From Emydura subglobosa (taxonomy: Eukaryota; Chordata; Testudines; Chelidae), in NCBI GenBank assembly GCA_007922225.1, contig ML680055.1, forward strand, positions 585,496-649,495: a DNA stretch of 64,000 nucleotides, in the 5' to 3' direction. Of the stretch, positions 46,566 to 56,240 are shown in pieces. Position numbers and translations under genes: made by a program. Positions within the stretch are counted from its first letter, which is position 1; every line of letters begins with the position of its first letter. The notes beneath the pieces are model-generated. The model saw only the letters and a list, made by a program, of their open reading frames with translations, made no database searches and was not told where the DNA came from.

Positions 46566-46982
46566 GCTTCCACTAGCGGGTCTGATGCGATAAACGTGCT
46601 GATTCACCAGTCAGTGGGGTTTTGGGAAGAGCTGTCAATGGGGATCGACAGGTGGGATTGTATTTAGCAAACACAATTTAGCTAAGAGCTGACTGCGCGG
46701 GGGAGGGGGGATGGAGGAGGGAGGCGAGTAAAGAAAGTTGTCAGACATCAGTCCCCTAAGAAGGCACAAGGCAGATTCCCCTTTTGCTGGTCACCATAAA
46801 GCCGTGTCTAAATTGAAGTGAAAAGTAACCCAGCTGAGTTCTACCGCAGCTCGTTTGGCTCCTTCTTATCCACACATGCAAGGAAAAAAAGTGTTAAGGA
46901 GTCATTTTAGGTCCCATCTAGACTAGTTAAGTGAGTCACAGGATCCAGTTAAGATCCAGGAGTCCCTGACTTGTTTACATGG
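46566..46982. other. spacer, no gene seen
   Basis: No recognised repeat or coding signal. Confidence 0.45.
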
Positions 46983-47195
46983 ACTGATAGACTTCAAGGG
47001 CAGAAGGAACCATGGTGATCATCTAGTCTGTCCCCCGCAAATCGCAGGCCACAGAACCTCCCCCACCCGCTCCTGTGATAGACCCGCAATCACTGGCTGA
47101 GTTACTGACGTCCTCAAATTTAAAGGCTTCAAGTTACAGAGAATTCACCATTTACACTAGCTTAAACCTGCAAGTGACCAGGCCTCCTTGCTTCC
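46983..47195 (-). mobile_element. CR1 LINE 3' end
   Basis: 'tgatagacttcaagggcaga', 'ccatggtgatcatctagtct', 'cgcaggccacagaacctcc' is a reversed CR1 3' end of the same subfamily as 42986-44300. Confidence 0.88.
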
Positions 47196-47367
47196 CTCTG
47201 CTACATCTCACCGAAACAGAAACTAACAAATTCAGCACTTCCTTAGTGTCCCGTTTCCATGTAACGGCTGCTGTCGTGCCCATGGGCATAATGTGCAATT
47301 GTGATCTGAGGGGAGATGCCTGCTCACAACCTCCATTAAACTGTGATACATACAGAAAAACAGCAGC

Positions 47368-47550
47368 TGGCCCTGGAGCATGCCACGTGAGCGCCCTGTC
47401 GCCAGGCCCCGCCCCGGAACATGCCNNNNNNNNNNAGGGCCTGGACACCAGACCTGGCCCTGAAACATGCCACACAAGTGCCCTGATGCCAGACCCGGCT
47501 CTGGAACATGCAGCATGTCTGCCCTGACACCAGGCCCTGCCGTGGAATAT
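47368..47550. repeat. about 42-bp minisatellite interrupted by the assembly gap
   Basis: Units of the form 'ggccctgaaacatgcc...gccctgatgccagaccc' repeat at about 41-42 bp on both sides of the gap, at least four partial or full copies. Frames run through with X residues and are not genes. Confidence 0.85.
47426..47435. other. assembly gap (10 N)
   Basis: Ten Ns inside the minisatellite. The true length is unknown and probably reflects collapsed repeat units. Confidence 0.98.
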
Positions 47551-47919
47551 GTCCCACTGTCTATTTGGCATTGAACTTCCTATTTGTATGTGTGCTGTTG
47601 CCTTGTCTTTGCATCTGGTGCTTGTCTGAGCTTTACAAACCATATATTTTTTTCTGTTTTGTGCTGCATTAGTGTCATATATATGCAAAATCTTGACCTC
47701 CGAGTCACTGCTTGCTTCCTTGATATGGTGTGCTTTTTCCTTCTTCTTCACGTCTGCAAGCTTTGTGTGGGAAGGCACTAGGGACTGAAGAGTATGATAA
47801 AGCTTTGGTTAGTGTGCAGGCGTCATTGCCCTCCGAATCAGAACTGCTTATGTCTTATTGGCGAAACAGCAGCTAGAGGCCCCAACCCAGAGCAGATTCT
47901 GTACCTCAGAATGGGAGTC
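47551..47919. other. spacer, no gene seen
   Basis: No recognised coding or repeat signal. Confidence 0.45.
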
Positions 47920-48105
47920 CTGCCTGGAGGGGCTTACAGTCTAACAGATAAGGCAGAAGAAGGATGCAAGAGGATAGAGACACAGTGAGGAAAAGTGACT
48001 TGCCTAAGGTTACACAGCAGATCAGTGACAGAGCTGGAAATAAATCCCAGACCTCTTGAATCTCAGTCTATCAACTAGAGCATTTTACTTCAACTGTGTG
48101 TCACA
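47920..48105 (-). repeat. MIR SINE
   Basis: 'ggaggggcttacagtctaac', 'aagtgacttgcctaaggtta', 'cagtgacagagctggaaata', 'tcaactagagcattttac' in reversed MIR order. Confidence 0.82.
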
Positions 48106-48289
48106 TGCCCTATACTGCTAGTGACGTGTACTCCTCTAGTTCAAGTGCTGATTCTGCAGCATGGATCTCAAGAGCCTTGGAAAGGCTAGAATCCCTCATG
48201 CTTCAGGGCCATAACCACTGACTGTTTGAGGTTGAGGAGGAAGCTTTTCCTGGGGACAGGTTACGCCATAATTGCTTAGTGTAGGATTT

Positions 48290-48385
48290 TTGCATCTTTC
48301 TCAGAGCATGTGGTGCTGGTCACTATCAGTGGCAGGATACTGAGCTAGATAGACCATAGATTTGATCTAGTGTGGCCACCCGCCA
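48290..48385 (+). mobile_element. CR1-clade LINE 3' end fragment
   Basis: 'ggtgctggtcactatcagtg', 'caggatactgagctagatag', 'tgatctagtgtggccac' matches a second CR1-type 3' end subfamily, related to 30540-30650. Confidence 0.65.
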
Positions 48386-49429
48386 ATCTTGTCACTAGTG
48401 GGACAGCATCAATGGAGAGGATTTTACACTAGTTGGGCTGAGGACATGGGTACTGAGCCCCAGAATGGCTTGGAGGACAGAGTCTCCATGCAACAAGTAG
48501 CATGTCAGATTTCCCTGGCATGCTCAGCATGTGGCTGAAGGTGACCTTTGAAAGAGAATTCTCTTGGGCTGAGTGTGGTCCAGGATCGATTCACATACCC
48601 ACAGCTGGGCACCCAGTAACCATAGCAGTGAATCTCTTCAATGCAAACCTATTGATTGGAAAGCAGGCATCACAGACAAACAGAAAAGACTATACAATGC
48701 CTCTCTTTAATAAGCCTCAATTTCCCAAGCATAAATCCTCAGTGACTGTGCTGGGCCCACATTGTATCCTGAATAACAAACAAAGCAGGTACAGATACCA
48801 ATTCTAGATGGAGACGGTTTCCTTCCTTCTTTTGTTTCCTTTAGATACTTGGTCTGTTTTCTGAGTCCTCCATAGCAGAGCCTTGGCTACCCTGACTTTC
48901 TGTTCTTCTTCTGCTTGAGTACCTGCTCTACGTCATGGTCCCTTGTGGCAGGGTGTTGGCTACCCTGACTTTGGTTCTAAAGTCCCTCTTCAGATGTTAA
49001 TTGGGATGTCTCTATATGGCATGTGATATTCCCCCATACTTATACCCTTTTTCCAGAGAAGTCATATGTCCCCAAAATATACCCTGCTAGCACTTAGTTA
49101 GCATGTCATGATTAGCTATAACTTCTTTTTCTAATTCATTTTGGAAGGGACAACAGGGGTCAGCTGACATGTCCATATCATGAATAGTCACCCGGGCACC
49201 TGATGTCGTGCTGCTCTACAGGGTCACTTGGCCCAGGTCAGTTAGTCCCAGATTCACAATTATACACCCATGTGTACACACTAGGCGAACTGGCCATTGG
49301 CTGACCATGACCATTGGTCTGTCACATCAGCACAGCTGCACACACAGGGCCTGGATAAACATTCGTGGCTTATGTCAGTGCCAAGTGTAAGTTCTGTATT
49401 CTTAGTGATTTGCCATACACTCTGTCTAG
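48386..49429. other. spacer, no gene seen
   Basis: The frame 48502-48807 has no recognised domain. At 48877-48905 and 48953-48982, 'ggctaccctgactttc' and 'ggctaccctgactttgg' recur, a short local repeat. Confidence 0.45.
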
Positions 49430-49775
49430 TGCTTGGTTGATAAAGGTAACTCTGGTGACATTTCATATTAAACTTCTGTGAGACATTTGATTTAGACACA
49501 CATGACATTATAATGAAAATATTAGCATTATCAAAATCAATATAGCACATATTAAATGGATTAAAAACTGGCTAAATGATAGATCTTGAAAAGAAATTGT
49601 AAATTGTAAACTCCAATGGGGGAGTTTTTAATGGGGTTCCACAGAGATCTGTTCTTGGCCCAATAGTATTCAAGATCTTTATCAATGATCTGGATTTTTT
49701 TTTTTAATCATTGCCCGTAAATTTTGCTGATGACACAAATAAAAAGGAGAATAGCAAGTAAAACCATGGGATGTA
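49430..49775 (+). mobile_element. CR1 LINE RT fragment
   Basis: Forward decayed RT: 'ATTAAATGGATTAAAAACTG' (IKWIKNW), then 'aatggggttccacagagatc' (the GVPQ/R region), 'tttatcaatgatctgg' (FINDL) and 'tttgctgatgacaca' (FADDT) near 49723. Confidence 0.85.
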
Positions 49776-50149
49776 AAAACTTAAAGAGGCAGTGCAGCCC
49801 TTAAGTCCCCTTCTGGACCGTGCTCATCCCATTTCTGCATCGGTTTCCCTTCCCATCTTTGTGTGTTGGGGTTGTAAAGCTCACTGCGTGTTTGTACACT
49901 GAAGGTGCACTGAGCTGTGCTGCTGTACAGAATTACTGCAATACAAGTGATAATGGTAGAGCATAGTGGAGCACTGGGTCCAGTATAAGTCAGGCAGACC
50001 CGCACTTTATATTTAAAGGTTGACTCTTCTAAGCAATAAAATCTGCTTACTTGGAAGGTCTTAACATTTGCTGTACCTCCTGGGTGTGCTGGAGAGTTAG
50101 TGGCTCGGAAGTGGGGTCATCTGAGCAAGTGCTTCCCGAAATACAGATC
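49776..50149. other. spacer, no gene seen
   Basis: No recognised feature. Confidence 0.45.
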
Positions 50150-50262
50150 CCCCTTAAAAAAAAAATATGAGCTTGTATTTGGCAGTATTAAAATATATGT
50201 TATTCAAGGAAGCCCAGCTTACCAAACAATCCAGAGCACTCTGTAAAACTGATTATTTATCG
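50150..50262 (-). mobile_element. small CR1 LINE RT fragment
   Basis: The reverse complement reads '...LVSWASLNNIYFNTAKY'-like sequence, matching the CR1 region between FADD and the C-terminus. About 110 bp. Confidence 0.6.
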
Positions 50263-50890
50263 CATAAGCACAGCTGCCTTCCCTTCTATCTGGGATAAAA
50301 TCTGTTTCTCTCTGTTTTTGATCACAGACTTTAAAGCATAATATCAGTGAGTATCCATTGTTCCTCATATAGCGTTAATACAGACCTTTCACAAAGAGAG
50401 TCGTCATCAGTGTGAATTAGCTTTCAGAAAAGCCCTTACTTGACACACTTTTATAGCACAGCAATATTGTATACAATCAGTTGATTCAATGACTTATCAT
50501 AGGCGGTTCAGACCCTCACAAAAGTCTATCTCCGCACTCCCTAGGTTGACAGCTTTGTTTACCTTTTATGTAAACATGCCTTCATTAGCTCTGCTGACAA
50601 CCAGGCTGGCCAGCCAAGCAAATACACATTCCTTTGTCTAAGCCAGACTGGGCTAATGCACTGCTTGCCAAACACATTTTAAGAACATAATTCTAGCATA
50701 TATTCATAACTTTGCACACAACCCGTACATAGATCACACATGAACATTAATGATCAGTGACTTATCAGTTTTCCAATGCTATCTTACATGCCACCGTTTG
50801 GGTATAGATCATGACAACAGTGGGTTAGGTGCACTGAGTGTGTCAGGCCTGACAAGAGTGACTGAGACAGAGTAGTAAACCACCAATGGG
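50263..50890. mobile_element. possible LTR-like insertion (unresolved)
   Basis: The AT-rich stretch between CR1 pieces has internal words recalling the solo LTR at 15219 ('atattcataactt', 'agtgacttatcag'). No terminal inverted pair or target duplication could be fixed. Confidence 0.3.
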
Positions 50891-50904
50891 TCTCTGTGTC
50901 ACAG

Positions 50905-52128
50905 CAGTGTAATGCACATCAGCACAAGTTTATGGAAAATAAACACTGTCAAACTAACTCAATATATTTGTGATGAGATTACAGGTTGGGTTGATAACCA
51001 TAACAATGCTGATGTAATATACTTAGCCTTATCTAAGGCATTTGACTTGGTACCACTCAATATTTCAATTAAAAAATTAGAACAATATACAATGAATATG
51101 GCACACATTAAATGCATTATAAACTGGCTAACTGATAGGATGCAAAATGTAACTTTAAAAGGGGAATCATCATCAACGGGTCTGTTTCCAGTGGGGTCCT
51201 GCAGGGATAGGTTCCTGGCTCTAGGCTATTTCACAATTTTATCAATGACCTGGAAGAAAACATAAGATCATCACTGAAAAAGTTTGCAAATGACACAAAA
51301 ATTGGGGGAGTGATAAATAACGATGAGGTCACTGTTTTTGCGCGATCTTGATCATATGGTAAGCTGGGCACAAGGAAACAATATGCATTTTAATATGGTT
51401 TAATGTAAATGTACACGTCTAGGAACAAAGAATGAGGCCGTACTTACAGGAAGGGGGAAGCAGACACTCTGAAAAAGATTTGGGAGTCATGGTGGCTAAT
51501 CAGCTGCACATGAGCGCCCAGTGTGACGTTGTAGCCCCAAAACTTAATGTGATCTTGGGCTGCATAAACAGGGTAATCTTGAGTAGGAGCAGAGAGTTTA
51601 TTTACGTCAGTATTTGGCACTGGGGTGACTGCTGCTAGAATTCTGTCCAGTTCTGATGCTCACAATTCAAGAAGCATGCTGATGAATTTGAGAGGGTTCA
51701 GGGAAGAGTCATGAGCATGACTAAAGGATTAGAAACGCTAAATAGATTGGGCTCCCTCAAGTTAACAAAGAGAAGGTGAAAGGGTAACTTGATTACAGTG
51801 TACAAGTACCTACATGGGGAACAACTATTTAATAATGGGCTCTTCCATCTAGCAGAGAAAAGTGTAACATGATCCAATGACTAGTTGAAACTAGCCAAAT
51901 GCAGACTGAAAATAAGGCGCAGACTCTTACCAGTGAGATTAATTAACCATTGGAACATATTACCAAGGGTGGGGGTGGATTCTGCATTGCTGAGAATTTT
52001 AAAATCAAGATGGAAGTTTTTCTAAAAGATCTGCTCTAGGAATCATTATGGGGAGTTCTCTGGCCTGGGTCTCACAGGAGATCAGACTAGATGATCACAA
52101 CCATCCCGTCTGGCCTTAGAATCTAGGC
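50905..52128 (+). mobile_element. CR1 LINE, RT to 3' end
   Basis: Forward frame 50912-51265 gives 'CDEITGWVDNHNNADVIYLALSKAFDLVP', read in blocks, and 'CIINWLTDRMQNVTLKGE'. Decayed FADD lies near 51282 ('tttgcaaatgacacaaa'), then 'SEKDLGVMVANQLHMSAQCD' near 51460. The 3' end is 'cagactagatgatcacaacc' at 52083. The hAT MITE interrupts its last bases. Confidence 0.92.
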
Positions 52129-52377
52129 CAGGGGTTCTCAAACTTTTTTCTCCAGGATCACCTTTGAAAATATTTCAGGCTGTAACAACACCCCCCCCCA
52201 CTCATGCCATTCTTACTTTTACGCTGCCGCTAGGAGGAGGCGCTGCTTTCAGAGTGCCCAGCCCGCAGTCACTGCTCTCCGGCCACCCACATGTGCAGGG
52301 GCTGACAGCTCGCGACCCCCTCAGAAAATAATCTCACAACCCCTTGAGGGATCCCAGCCCCAGTTTGAGAGCCCCTG
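52129..52377. mobile_element. hAT MITE, 249 bp, perfect 8-bp target duplication
   Basis: The left end CAGGGGTTCTCAAACTTT and the reversed right end CAGGGGCTCTCAAACTGG are hAT/Charlie-type inverted repeats. ATCTAGGC occurs at 52121-52128 and 52378-52385 exactly. The target is the 3' terminus of the CR1 that precedes it. No coding capacity. Confidence 0.95.
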
Positions 52378-52385
52378 ATCTAGGC

Positions 52386-52739
52386 CCTTTCTGCGCGATG
52401 TAACACACACACTGAGCAGACGGTGGGGAGTACTCAGGGAAGAGGTCCATGACAGCTGTCGGTCAGAATCACACCTCTGCTCTTTGCTACGGGAAACCTT
52501 GTGCTCAGGTGAGCTGTGCTGAACAGGGGCTACTGACACACGCCCTGCAGTCAAACACAGAGCCTGCTCCACACAACACCACACCTACTCATTTCACAAC
52601 CCCTTCACCACGCACTAGGAGCAATCAGTGGCGTCTCTCATTGGTCCCCTCAGCTCTGCCCCTCCCCGCCAGCCGTCTCTGCTGCTTCCCCACAAGTCGC
52701 AGGCAGGCAGGAAGCTGGCAGTAGCATCTGGCTGTCACG
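52386..52739. other. spacer, no gene seen
   Basis: No recognised gene; may include the far end of the Gypsy relic on the minus strand. Confidence 0.4.
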
Positions 52740-53350
52740 CCTGTTCCACAAACAGCTGGTGTGTATCCCATGGACGATTGCACACCAGTCCTAGGCCATG
52801 ACGACGCAGGAAAGCAAGCGGCCCCAGTTCTCTCGGTTTGCAGTGGCTCTGCAATTGGTGGCAAAGTCCGAGCTGACTCTCCGGTGGTATAAAGCCAAGC
52901 CAATGAAACTTTGCACCTCAGTGACAGAACGTGGAGGCTTCTCCCTTTCCAGGGTCTGGTGCTCTGCCACCTCCTGAGATCACATGCCTCAGGTAATTCA
53001 CTCGGTCACAGAACAGTTGCATTTTGCTGGTTTCACTTTGAAGCTGGCTTCGCAAAGCCGCTCCAGCACAGCTGCTGAAGATGCTTCTCAAGGGCCTCCC
53101 AGTGACAATGCTGTTAGCAAGTCACACGAGGCAGGACATGCCCTGCAGTCTGCCAGCCGGACATCCAGGCACAGTACAGAGTCCAACTCAAAGAGGCCCT
53201 GGTTCATGGTGCATGCCATTGTCTGCCAGTCACCTTGGTGCGCCTCTCTCAGCCCATAACCACTGGCCGGGCTCAGTGTGCAGAACCAACAGCCTTTGCC
53301 AGCAAATCTAGAGCAGTGTCAGTCCTAGGGAGGGGCTGTGCATCTCTCAC
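52740..53350 (-). pseudogene. Ty3/Gypsy reverse transcriptase-RNase H relic
   Basis: Minus-strand reading across frames. At 53253-53285 it gives 'FCTLSPASGYG' (the family's FSTLDLASGY block), then 'TMNQGLFELDSVLCLDV' (FxTxxGLFEF block). Next comes 'VLERLCEASFKVKPAKC' at about 53040-53090, then 'SVTEVQSFIGLALY' and 'SSDFATNCRA' near 52870-52940 (the FLGLANYYRRFI..FA block). Many frameshifts. Gypsy RT copies element RNA within a virus-like particle in the cytoplasm; this copy cannot. Confidence 0.78.
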
Positions 53351-53559
53351 TGTTGTTGATAGTCCACACGCTTACTTTCCCCTCCATCTTTCTACACCGG
53401 CAGCCCATGGCACGTGGAGGGCTGGATGGTGCCCGGCTAGAGTGACAGCCGTTTTCCATATCCCCATGATCATAAGCGGGACCTGAAAGGGCTCAACTTC
53501 CTCACTTTCTCTGGGCGGCTCTTTCCCATAACTGTGAGTCTACAATGGAAACCTGTCCC

Positions 53560-54219
53560 CAGACTTGTACACGGATGTCCACTGAGCTCACTAATGATAC
53601 AGCATTTGGGCCTGATCTATTGGCAGCTGTCATCTCTCACTGAGCCCTACTGGTCTGCAGATGGGGGCCTGCCCTTGGCTGCTGTCCTTGGTAGATACCT
53701 TCTGCTGTGGGCATTCCCGCAGGACGTGGTCTGTGGTGCCCACCTCCAGCCTCATAGACCTTCCCAATACCTCCTAGGGGATGGCTGGCTTTCTGGGTTT
53801 GGTTGCTTCCTGCGTCCCTCTCTTTCCCCTCACATCTCCCCTGCAGCATCTTCTACTTCAGCCTTCTTCACCTGGGCCCTAGGGTTAGGCCTGCTCTTCT
53901 GCAGCCTCTATGGCGAGTTCTCACGCCACAGGAACCCTGAGAGCCTCTTCCAGCCCAGTAGGTTTCTCTGGCTGAAGAACTCTCTGGATCTCTCCCAGCT
54001 GCATGTGTCACAAGTTGGTCTCCAGCCAGTAAATCCTGCATTTGGTTGTCATAGTCCAGGAATACCTCGGTGGCCAGGTGCCGGAGGAAATAGCCAACAT
54101 CGCTGACAGATTCCCCTTCTTCTCTCCAGTGGATGAAGGCTGCTGGGCTGCACTCAGGGTCTGTGGTCCGACCAGAGGCCACTGTCGAGCATCCTTGACA
54201 GAGGCTTCTTCCCCTGGAG
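53560..54219 (-). pseudogene. Ty3/Gypsy gag relic with half a zinc knuckle
   Basis: Minus-strand frames at 53708-53745 read 'GTTDHVLRECPQQK', the second half of a CCHC zinc knuckle (G-x3-H-x4-C). The first two cysteines are lost. Sequence further right (54000-54110) gives 'YFLRHLATEVFLDYDNQMQ', plausibly gag. It continues at 55146-55330 after the hAT insertion. The 231-codon minus frame here is a chance join of gag and hAT sequence. Confidence 0.6.
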
Positions 54220-55145
54220 CATAGTTTCTCAACCTGTGGTACGTGTACCCCTGCGGGTACACGAGACACAGGCAGGGGGTACCCAGGGAAAAACAGAGTG
54301 AAGGGGAGGCAAGCGGCAGTAGCCCCTTCCCACCCGGTCACAGCTCCCAGCTGGGAAGTAGATGGCAGCCACCTTCTGGGGGAGGCGGGCAGCAGCCCCC
54401 ATTTCCTGCCGGGTCCCAGCTCCCAGGTGGGAGCCTGGTGGCAGCCTCCTGCATCTCGCGAGCTGGGCTCGCAGCTGGGTGGCAGCCACCCGCACCCCAG
54501 CTCCCAGCCAAGGGACAGCGTCCAGTGCCCCAGCTTGAAGACGGGCAGCAGCCGCCTGCCCACATCCCTGGGTCCCAGCTGGCGCGGAAGCCTCCTCTGC
54601 CCCAGCTCGGATTGGGTGGCAGTCGCCCACCTCCCGGGCTGGCAGCCAGGCAGCAGCCGCCAGCAACTTACCCAGGTGTCAGCCTCCTTCCCTGGCTCAA
54701 AGCCCAGTGCCCAGAAAACGTGTCAATTTCACGGCTCTAGCTGATCAGTGACATTGACAACCATGACAGCCCCAGATTTCACCACTTACCCTCTTTTCCT
54801 GTCTCTCTCTCACCCCTTCCTCCTCCCAAATCTAGGGCATAAAATTTGGCGCGGCGCTTTATATTCCCCAGCATTGGCATGCCGCTCAAAGCCTCCAGCT
54901 TTGGCCAACGTCACCTCTAGCCCAGGTACATACTTGAGTTGCACACCCAGGTGTAACAGTGGTAACCTTACCCACACTAGATCTGACATCTGTCCTATCG
55001 TGGCCTTGTGTGCTCAGCCCTTCTTCCAACCTATGGCTCACATCACTCTGTAAATGTAAGATCCCGGGGAACACTGAGTACTGGGCACTTATTCACATTT
55101 CAGAAGTTAGGGGGGACTTGCTACTTAAAAGGTTGAGAAACACTG
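54220..55145. mobile_element. hAT-type element, 926 bp, with internal imperfect tandem repeats
   Basis: Left end CATAGTTTCTCAACCTG; reversed right end CAGTGTTTCTCAACCTT. Flanks CCCTGGAG (54212-54219) and CCCTAGGG (55146-55153) match at 6 of 8 positions. The ends resemble the element at 6572. Between about 54300 and 54680 a GC-rich motif ('cccagctcccag', 'ggtggcagcc') recurs at loosely 60-70 bp, keeping long frames open on both strands. No transposase seen. Confidence 0.8.
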
Positions 55146-55330
55146 CCCTAGGGTATCATGTGTCAGTCCTTCAAATGCCTCCTGGGTTTTACAGTGAAGC
55201 AGCAGGTCAAGAAAAACCAGCCTGGCAACCTCACACCAACTCTTCATTCAAGCAGCTTGTTCCCAGCACTGACCAGCCCCAGTTGGGCCAGTGCATCTCC
55301 CTGCACAGACCTTGCAGGGGAATGTTCATT
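55146..55330 (-). pseudogene. Ty3/Gypsy gag relic, continuation
   Basis: Minus-strand reading includes 'VARLVFLDLLLHCKTQEAF', consistent with gag sequence continuing across the hAT insertion. Weak on its own; supported mainly by position. Confidence 0.4.
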
Positions 55331-55395
55331 TCCATGCACTAAGTAGATCTCGTACCTACGGCAACTGCCCTTGCCCATCAAATTAGCTGATTCTT

Positions 55396-56240
55396 AGATT
55401 CCAAGGACAGAAGGGACCATTGTGATCATCTCATCTGACCCCCTGATGAGTCTCTGTCCCAATTACACTTTGAGACCGGTCAGTTAACCAGTTCGAATCC
55501 ATTTAAGGTAGGCCATTTTAATTTTGCATTCTAGTTTTTTTCAATCAGTGTCGTGTGGAGCCAAGTGAAATGCCTTACAGCAGTCTAAATGCGTTACATC
55601 ACCACTGTTACTTTTATCAGCCAAACTTGTAATTTCATCAGAATATATCAAATTAGTTTGATTGGATCTATTTTCCATAAACCCATGTTAACTGGATTTT
55701 GTTATAATATCCTTCTTTATTAATAGTCCCATATGAACCACTCCATTATCTTACTTAGGATAGGGTCAGAGTGACAAGCCTGTAATTACCCTGGTCATCC
55801 TGTTTACCCTTTCTAAATATTGGCACATCATTAGCTTCCGTCCAGTATTCTGGCACTTCCGCATGGTTTCAAGACTTCTTATAAGTCAGCATTAAAGGTC
55901 CAGGTAACTCTTGGATTCATCTTATCCAGGCCAGCTGATTTAAAAATGTCCAACTTCAGTAGCTTCTGTTTAACATCCTCCTGAGACACTAGTGCCAAAG
56001 TGTTTCTTCATCATCATCTTCTAATAGACCTGATCATCTCTTCTTCCCCGCTCCCCACCAAATATAGAACAGAAACATTTACCGGCCATTCTGCTTCTCT
56101 GCATTATAACTGATCATTCCGCCACTTCCATTCCACAATGGGCCAATATCACTCTTCAGATTCCTTTTGTACCTAATAGATTTTTAAAACGTCGTCTTCT
56201 TGTCCTTACCACTGCCGGCCATCCTCCATGGGATTCCATT
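55396..56240 (-). mobile_element. internally deleted CR1 LINE (3' end joined to RT middle)
   Basis: The reversed tail 'gattccaaggacagaaggga' runs only about 50 bp before jumping, near 55445, to mid-RT sequence ('caattacactttgagaccgg', 'ggccattttaattttgc', 'tctattttccataaaccc'). It continues towards the RT N-terminus near 56240. Confidence 0.85.

Noticed and set aside
53868..54563. 231-codon minus-strand open frame.
   Set aside because: It crosses the boundary of a hAT element into Gypsy gag relic, so it is a chance fusion kept open by GC-rich tandem repeats.
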